This document shows, piece by piece, positions 63,779 to 64,000 of a stretch of DNA of 64,000 bases. The stretch lies in assembly GCF_902788255.1 (NCBI RefSeq), contig NZ_CADAJR010000004.1, forward strand, positions 1 through 64,000. The letters run 5' to 3'. How positions within the stretch are numbered: the stretch's first letter is position 1; every line of letters begins with the position of its first letter. This DNA comes from an uncultured Methanobrevibacter sp. (GTDB lineage: Archaea; Methanobacteriota; Methanobacteria; Methanobacteriales; Methanobacteriaceae). The position numbers and the translations under genes are program-made. Below the pieces are notes generated by a model. That model saw nothing but the letters and a program-made list of their open reading frames with translations. It searched no databases and had not been told where the DNA came from.

Positions 63779-63844
63779 ATCAAAAGGCATAGTTGTACCT
63801 TTTCGACCCAATATTCTCTCTACAAAAATTTTACGAATGAAAGA
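63701..63844 (-). other. Unidentified open fragment abutting the recombinase remnant
   Basis: The minus strand stays open for 47 codons and ends with TGA at 63701-63703, exactly where recombinase homology stops. The reading includes GTTMPFDSLFRETAAQYPKI, which looks protein-like rather than random. It has no start of its own and is probably a fragment of a gene joined to the recombinase by a past rearrangement. I do not recognise the parent gene. Confidence 0.35.
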
Positions 63845-64000
63845 TTATGAAAAATTGAATCAAATTTTGAACTAAAATACTTGAATTTACGACCTATTAT
63901 TTTAATTTTAAAATAAAATGTATAAAAAATATTAAACATACATTTAATTTAAATGATTAAAAATAATAAAAAAGAATAAATTAATCAGGACATCCACATC
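63845..64000. other. AT-rich non-coding end of window
   Basis: No gene, repeat or RNA is visible. The stretch is almost entirely A/T with short T and A runs and ends mid-sequence. Confidence 0.4.

Noticed and set aside
1-64000. tRNA, rRNA and CRISPR genes
   Set aside because: Intergenic regions were read for tRNA-like GGTTCGAATC arms and for repeat-spacer patterns; none was seen. A covariance search would settle it.

Overview
The window comes from a host-associated, AT-rich methanogenic archaeon of the order Methanobacteriales, most like Methanobrevibacter. This rests on heterodisulfide reductase HdrA, methanogenesis marker protein 11, thiol:fumarate reductase A, CbiX-type (nickel) chelatases, an archaeal histone, PolD small subunit, Orc1/Cdc6, adhesin-like secreted proteins with the family's lysine-rich C-terminal domain, and a duplicated-domain PurE typical of this order. 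Species cannot be assigned by reading alone.

Layout. 1-3.1 kb: two secreted adhesin-like proteins behind a long leader. 3.1-7.6 kb: MFS transporter, hdrA, AEC transporter. 7.7-11.2 kb: radA and a six-OB-fold RPA. 11.4-21.5 kb: a minus-strand cell-surface polysaccharide region, with a phosphoglycosyl transferase, three family-2 glycosyltransferases, a CDP-glycerol-type glycerophosphotransferase, two tandem 3-TM paralogues, and the dTDP-L-rhamnose operon rfbD-(barnase-barstar)-rfbA-rfbC-rfbB. wecC follows divergently. 24-28.4 kb: leuCDB, a 37-residue membrane protein, ribH and marker protein 11. 28.4-38 kb: membrane glycosyltransferase, Tex, a TumE/TumA-like pair, purE, a UbiD decarboxylase, an AmmeMemoRadiSam-type radical SAM enzyme and thiL. 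37.5-50 kb: metal and corrinoid genes (two CbiX proteins with His-rich segments, cbiH, cbiG, cbiB, an MgtE-like transporter with a PhoU/TrkA-C partner), two Cys-rich membrane-anchored proteins, PolD small subunit and an aldolase. 50.5-52.4 kb: the probable replication origin with ORB-like repeats, followed by cdc6. 52.3-63 kb: pyrB, a flavodoxin, hisG, histone, dadD, tfrA, ribK, an FMN riboswitch with ribB, a domain-permuted CobB/CobQ-like protein, and gatA. 63-64 kb: a broken tyrosine recombinase.

The most striking items are (1) a barnase-barstar pair, with a secreted RNase keeping all catalytic residues and its cytoplasmic inhibitor, translationally coupled inside the rhamnose operon; (2) a complete bacterial-type FMN riboswitch in front of ribB in an archaeon; (3) an origin with a clear ORB family plus two perfect ORB cores far from the origin; and (4) a 17-bp element shared by the promoters of rpa and the recombinase remnant.
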